Assembly (NCBI RefSeq): GCF_040581485.1
Contig: NC_090130.1
Location: 14,172,656-14,236,655, forward strand
DNA: 64,000 nucleotides
DNA from: Linepithema humile
Taxonomy: Eukaryota > Arthropoda > Insecta > Hymenoptera > Formicidae
Direction: 5' to 3'
Numbering within the stretch: the first letter of the stretch is position 1; every line of letters begins with the position of its first letter. Both the position numbers and the translations under genes were made by a program. A model generated the notes under the pieces. That model saw only the letters and a program-made list of their open reading frames with translations, did no database searches and was not told where the DNA came from. Below are positions 61,299 to 64,000 of this stretch, one piece after another.

Positions 61299-61881
61299 TA
61301 CCAGTAACGAAACTCCGCATTTATCTTCGCGCTACTCTGTATTCGTTTCACGCCACTTTAACAGAACTATTTCGCTATCACTTGTTAATTACTTCACCGA
61401 TATTTGGCTAATTTATATACTATTTCAAATTCATCTTACGCACGCTTCGCATGTATGCACGAGCATTGTAGCAGATCATTCGAGGCAAATCGTATCAACA
61501 TCTTTCTCAATAAACACTGTTTCATTATTTTTTCTGATACACAAGTATTTGGTTTATTTGACATACCCCCAACCGACCGAACCTGGATTCCGGCGAGCTA
61601 ATCCGCGTCCGCCGAAGCTCACACGGTTTCACGTTGAATACATAATGTCACGTATACAAATATTTATTTTGATATTAAGTGTATTATTTTAATTTGTTAC
61701 AGCTCTGATTGTAAACGCTGTTTGTGTTTTGCACAATTATACAAAGCATTTTAATGTGCCTGATCCTGATATTTTTTTGGACGATATCGATATAGAAGAT
61801 GAAGTACCCCGTGAAGAAAATGCACATCTTACAGGAAATGAAATTCGTGAAAATATCATTCGCCGATATTTTACACAGTGA

Positions 61882-62705
61882 AAAATGTATTCAAGTAAAG
61901 CAGTCATTTCTCGATCATAAATTTTCATTTAACTTTATCTTGCTGGAATCTTTCTAATGTCTTCTTCGTGTACCTGCATACGAATTTAGTATACAATTTA
62001 ATAATTTAGATTTCTTTACAATATAATTTCTTAAACGCTTCTAGACTTTTATACAAAATAAGATGAAAATATATCAAACAGATATTTATAGATATAGACA
62101 TGACATAAATTGGGATAAAGAAAAGGTAAAAAAAAATATTAAAGGTTGAGAGATACTAATAGTAATTTGTTTTGAGCCAAAATTTTGTACATCTATATTT
62201 CTGAATAATATAATGTTAAAGAGTTAATTAACTTAGCACAATCCTGTAGAGATATAAAAATGTTTTTTTATTCTTTCTGTATATACTTTTGGTTACAAAT
62301 AAATGTAAACATTTGTAAATAAAGACTTTTTTATTTATGAAGTATTCAATCATCCGATAACAATATCACATGGCATTTATATGATTACAGTATTACTAAA
62401 CTACTATCCGTATACTTTTTTCTTTATCATATTTGGCTTACATCACATTTGATTTGTATCACATTTTCATAATCTTATAAAATAATATAATACTTAATAC
62501 AAATATTTAAAATAAAATATAAACTTTATGTTGATAATTTTAATAGTCTTATAAAGCAATGCAATACTTAATATTAAAACAAAATATTAGCTTTATGTCG
62601 ATATTTCATAGTAAAAAAAAATATTAACTTTATATATAATTTAAATAATCTTATAATAATTTTACGATAATTTTAATAATCTTATAATTTTATCTTATCC
62701 TTGCA
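61882..62705. other. Spacer between convergent genes
   Basis: A/T-rich, with AATAAA-like signals for both strands (for example 62300-62325). Likely 3' untranslated ends of the transposase and Myb/SANT genes. Confidence 0.5.
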
Positions 62706-63942
62706 TTAGTTTTTAGTCTCAAAGTAATTGTCACTCATAGCATTAAAATCCTTTATCTCATTCAAAATCTCTTTTTGGACGGCAAGTAATTCCTTTTGTA
62801 CTGTAAGCTCTTCTTTTTTTATTTTCATCTTTTCTTGCTGAAGCTGTAACATTTGTAATGTCATGTTTGTCATTGTCGGTGGCAAATCCTGGTCGGTGTT
62901 TGGCGGTTTTCCAGGCAATTTTGCAACCTTCTTGCAAACTTTCTTAATTTTTGATGGTCTAATTTCGACGTTTTCCTTTTCTTCTACAATTTCTGTTTCT
63001 GTAGCAGAATTTGAAGTATCTAAAATGAAATAAAATGAAATGATAAAGTGCTGAAATAAAATCATAGAGAAGAAGCTTATGTATTATTATTATTACCATG
63101 TATATACTGCAGAATCTCAGGAAATTGACTATTATTTACATCTTGTACATTTAAATGCAATGATCTGTTGTTTGATGGTTCTTCAACTACCTTCATGCTG
63201 ATTTTCTTAATCTTTGATAGTCTCATTCCGACGTTTTTCTTTTCTTCTACAATTTCTGTTTCTGTACTAGAATCTGAACTATCTAAAATGAAATGAAATG
63301 AAGCGATAAAGTGCTGAAGTAAAATCGTAGAAAAGAAGCTTATGTATTATTATTATTACCATGTATATGCTGCAGAATCTCGGGAAATTGACTATCATCT
63401 ACATCTTGTTGTACATTTACATGCGATGGCTTGTTTGAAGTTTTTGCAACTTCTTTTGATTTGACCGGATAACTTATCTGTGTATAATAAATATAACAGT
63501 AAATACAAGGGAATAGTGCAAATTTATGAAATAAAAAAACTGTACGTATACCATTGAATTTAGATTCGTTTTAGTAATTAGTCCTCCTTCTGGTATATTC
63601 GGCATACCAGCTGCTTCTGGAGTCAATATAGCCAATAGTTTTTGCTCCAAGTCGGAAATATTAATAGCTACTGCAGGTCCTCTGCCCGTTCCTTGCATGT
63701 GTGCTCTTTTCTTGCTTTCTTTCTTTAGGACATTCATTTTCCAGTCATTCCAGCACTGTATAACAAATATACATATGCAATATTAAAAATATGAGGCAGA
63801 CAAATGTAGGAGATAAAAATATATTGCGTAAATATTATTTATAATTTTTCAACTAGCTAACCTTTTTCCATTCCGCTGAAGTTTTCATTGGTCCTTGTCC
63901 GGAACTATTTACAGTTTCAGCTACTTCTTCCCATAAACTTTT
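62706..63942 (-). CDS. Myb/SANT-like partner gene of the Harbinger element, 5' end outside
   Basis: Exons on minus: 63942-63862, 63755-63552, 63477-63360, 63282-63097, 63019-62706; all phases agree, stop TAA at 62706. The first two make the end of a Myb/SANT-like domain: SLWEEVAETVNSSGQGP, TSAEWKKCWNDWKMNVLKK, then a linker with GRGPAVAINISDLEQKLLAI. Next come two acidic, repeated exons (PEILQHIHG/PEILQYIHG), and a C-terminal coiled coil (LQMLQLQQEKMKIKKEEL) ending NYFETKN. Harbinger transposases act with such a Myb-like protein, which helps nuclear import and binds the element ends. The gene converges on the transposase, as is usual. No stops: probably functional. Exon 4 is the product of a local duplication. 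The first exon or exons lie beyond 64000. Confidence 0.8.
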
Positions 63943-64000
63943 CTGTAAATTTAGATTTTTGTACATAAATAATATTTATTATTTAAGAAAGGCAAAAAAA

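Larger units (their letters stand above)
60182..61631 (+). mobile_element. Solo LTR, 1.45 kb
   Basis: Begins TGTAACGATGCAGC, ends GGTTTCA, flanked by CGTT on both sides (60178-60181, 61632-61635), a 4-bp duplication as produced by Gypsy-like integrases. G/C-rich in a 30% G/C region, with a sharp border at each end. TATA box at 60403-60409, AATAAA at 61509-61514, so transcription would run on plus. No gag or pol on either side and no second LTR in the window: left by recombination between two LTRs. Very long for an insect LTR. Placed in intron 6 of the Harbinger gene, same direction. Gypsy versus BEL/Pao is open. Confidence 0.85.
58036..61881 (+). pseudogene. PIF/Harbinger transposase, one frameshift
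   Basis: Seven exons: 58036-58205, 58281-58374, 58983-59173, 59259-59394, 59539-59683, 59781-59970, 61703-61881. About 367 codons, near the 350 usual for HARBI1-like transposases. Helix-rich N-terminus (DTSDPFDLSETQFRFLYR, LSRQATRILCENL), then the DDE_4 core: FPGVTGAIDGTHIAIW (first Asp), GGRTHDARVW (second Asp), WLLGDSGYPTLPYLMTP, and VERCIGVLKGRWRCLRKERA (Glu). The last lies in a different frame from the preceding ARC: net one-base shift at about 59884. C-terminus NAVCVLHN and IIRRYF. Introns 2 and 6 are stretched by two MITEs and a solo LTR. Every other joint is in phase. Confidence 0.85.

Noticed and set aside
60182..61631. Full-length LTR retrotransposon
   Set aside because: No second LTR, primer-binding site or pol on either side; matching CGTT flanks show a solo LTR.

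Overview
This 64-kb window is eukaryotic nuclear DNA: strongly A/T-rich, with GT-AG introns and long microsatellites, and packed with DNA transposons. The recognisable host genes (a crim-like Ly6 protein, a TRPML channel exon, a PGAP6/TMEM8-like exon) point to an insect. The dense mix of fold-back MITEs, PIF/Harbinger, hAT, P-element and Penelope remnants fits a hymenopteran, probably an ant, but that is inference because no database could be searched.

Layout. 1-16 kb: nested non-autonomous elements. A CCCAG-ended family appears here in two inverted copies (0.6-1.5 and 5.3-6.5 kb), with fold-backs, a (CT)n array of about 255 bp, a TTAA-flanked piggyBac-like element (9.8-11.1 kb), two broken Myb/SANT-MADF genes linked to Harbinger-type elements, and a hAT element carrying a nested MITE. 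One PGAP6-like exon lies at 4.1-4.3 kb (minus). 16.7-17.4 kb: an intact three-exon crim-like gene. 18-26 kb: mariner and Penelope remnants and two more CCCAG-type elements. 27.7-30.3 kb: a TTAA-flanked element holding a 44-45 bp satellite with a three-monomer higher-order repeat.

32.5-38.4 kb is the gene-richest part. A decayed Tnp2/DUF4218-like transposase is followed by a fully open nine-exon DUF4806 gene (503 codons), and 31 bases after its stop codon by a TRPML exon on the same strand. 40-51 kb: inverted arms of about 700 bp lie 10 kb apart around a decayed THAP-P-element transposase, giant fold-backs, a second hAT MITE and an internally deleted Tc1. 51-57 kb: tandem MITEs at one target site and palindromes of 0.9 and 1.9 kb, bounded by an inverted copy of the promoter region of the following THAP gene.

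57-64 kb: a small THAP gene, then a PIF/Harbinger module with a transposase on plus and its Myb/SANT partner on minus, convergent. The transposase has one frameshift beside its catalytic Glu and carries two MITEs and a 1.45-kb solo LTR in its introns. That LTR holds the most unusual structure seen here: four pairs of short dyads, each pair about 21 bp centre to centre, whose stems change base but mostly keep their pairing. The Myb/SANT gene carries a tandem duplication that created a chimeric, in-frame exon.
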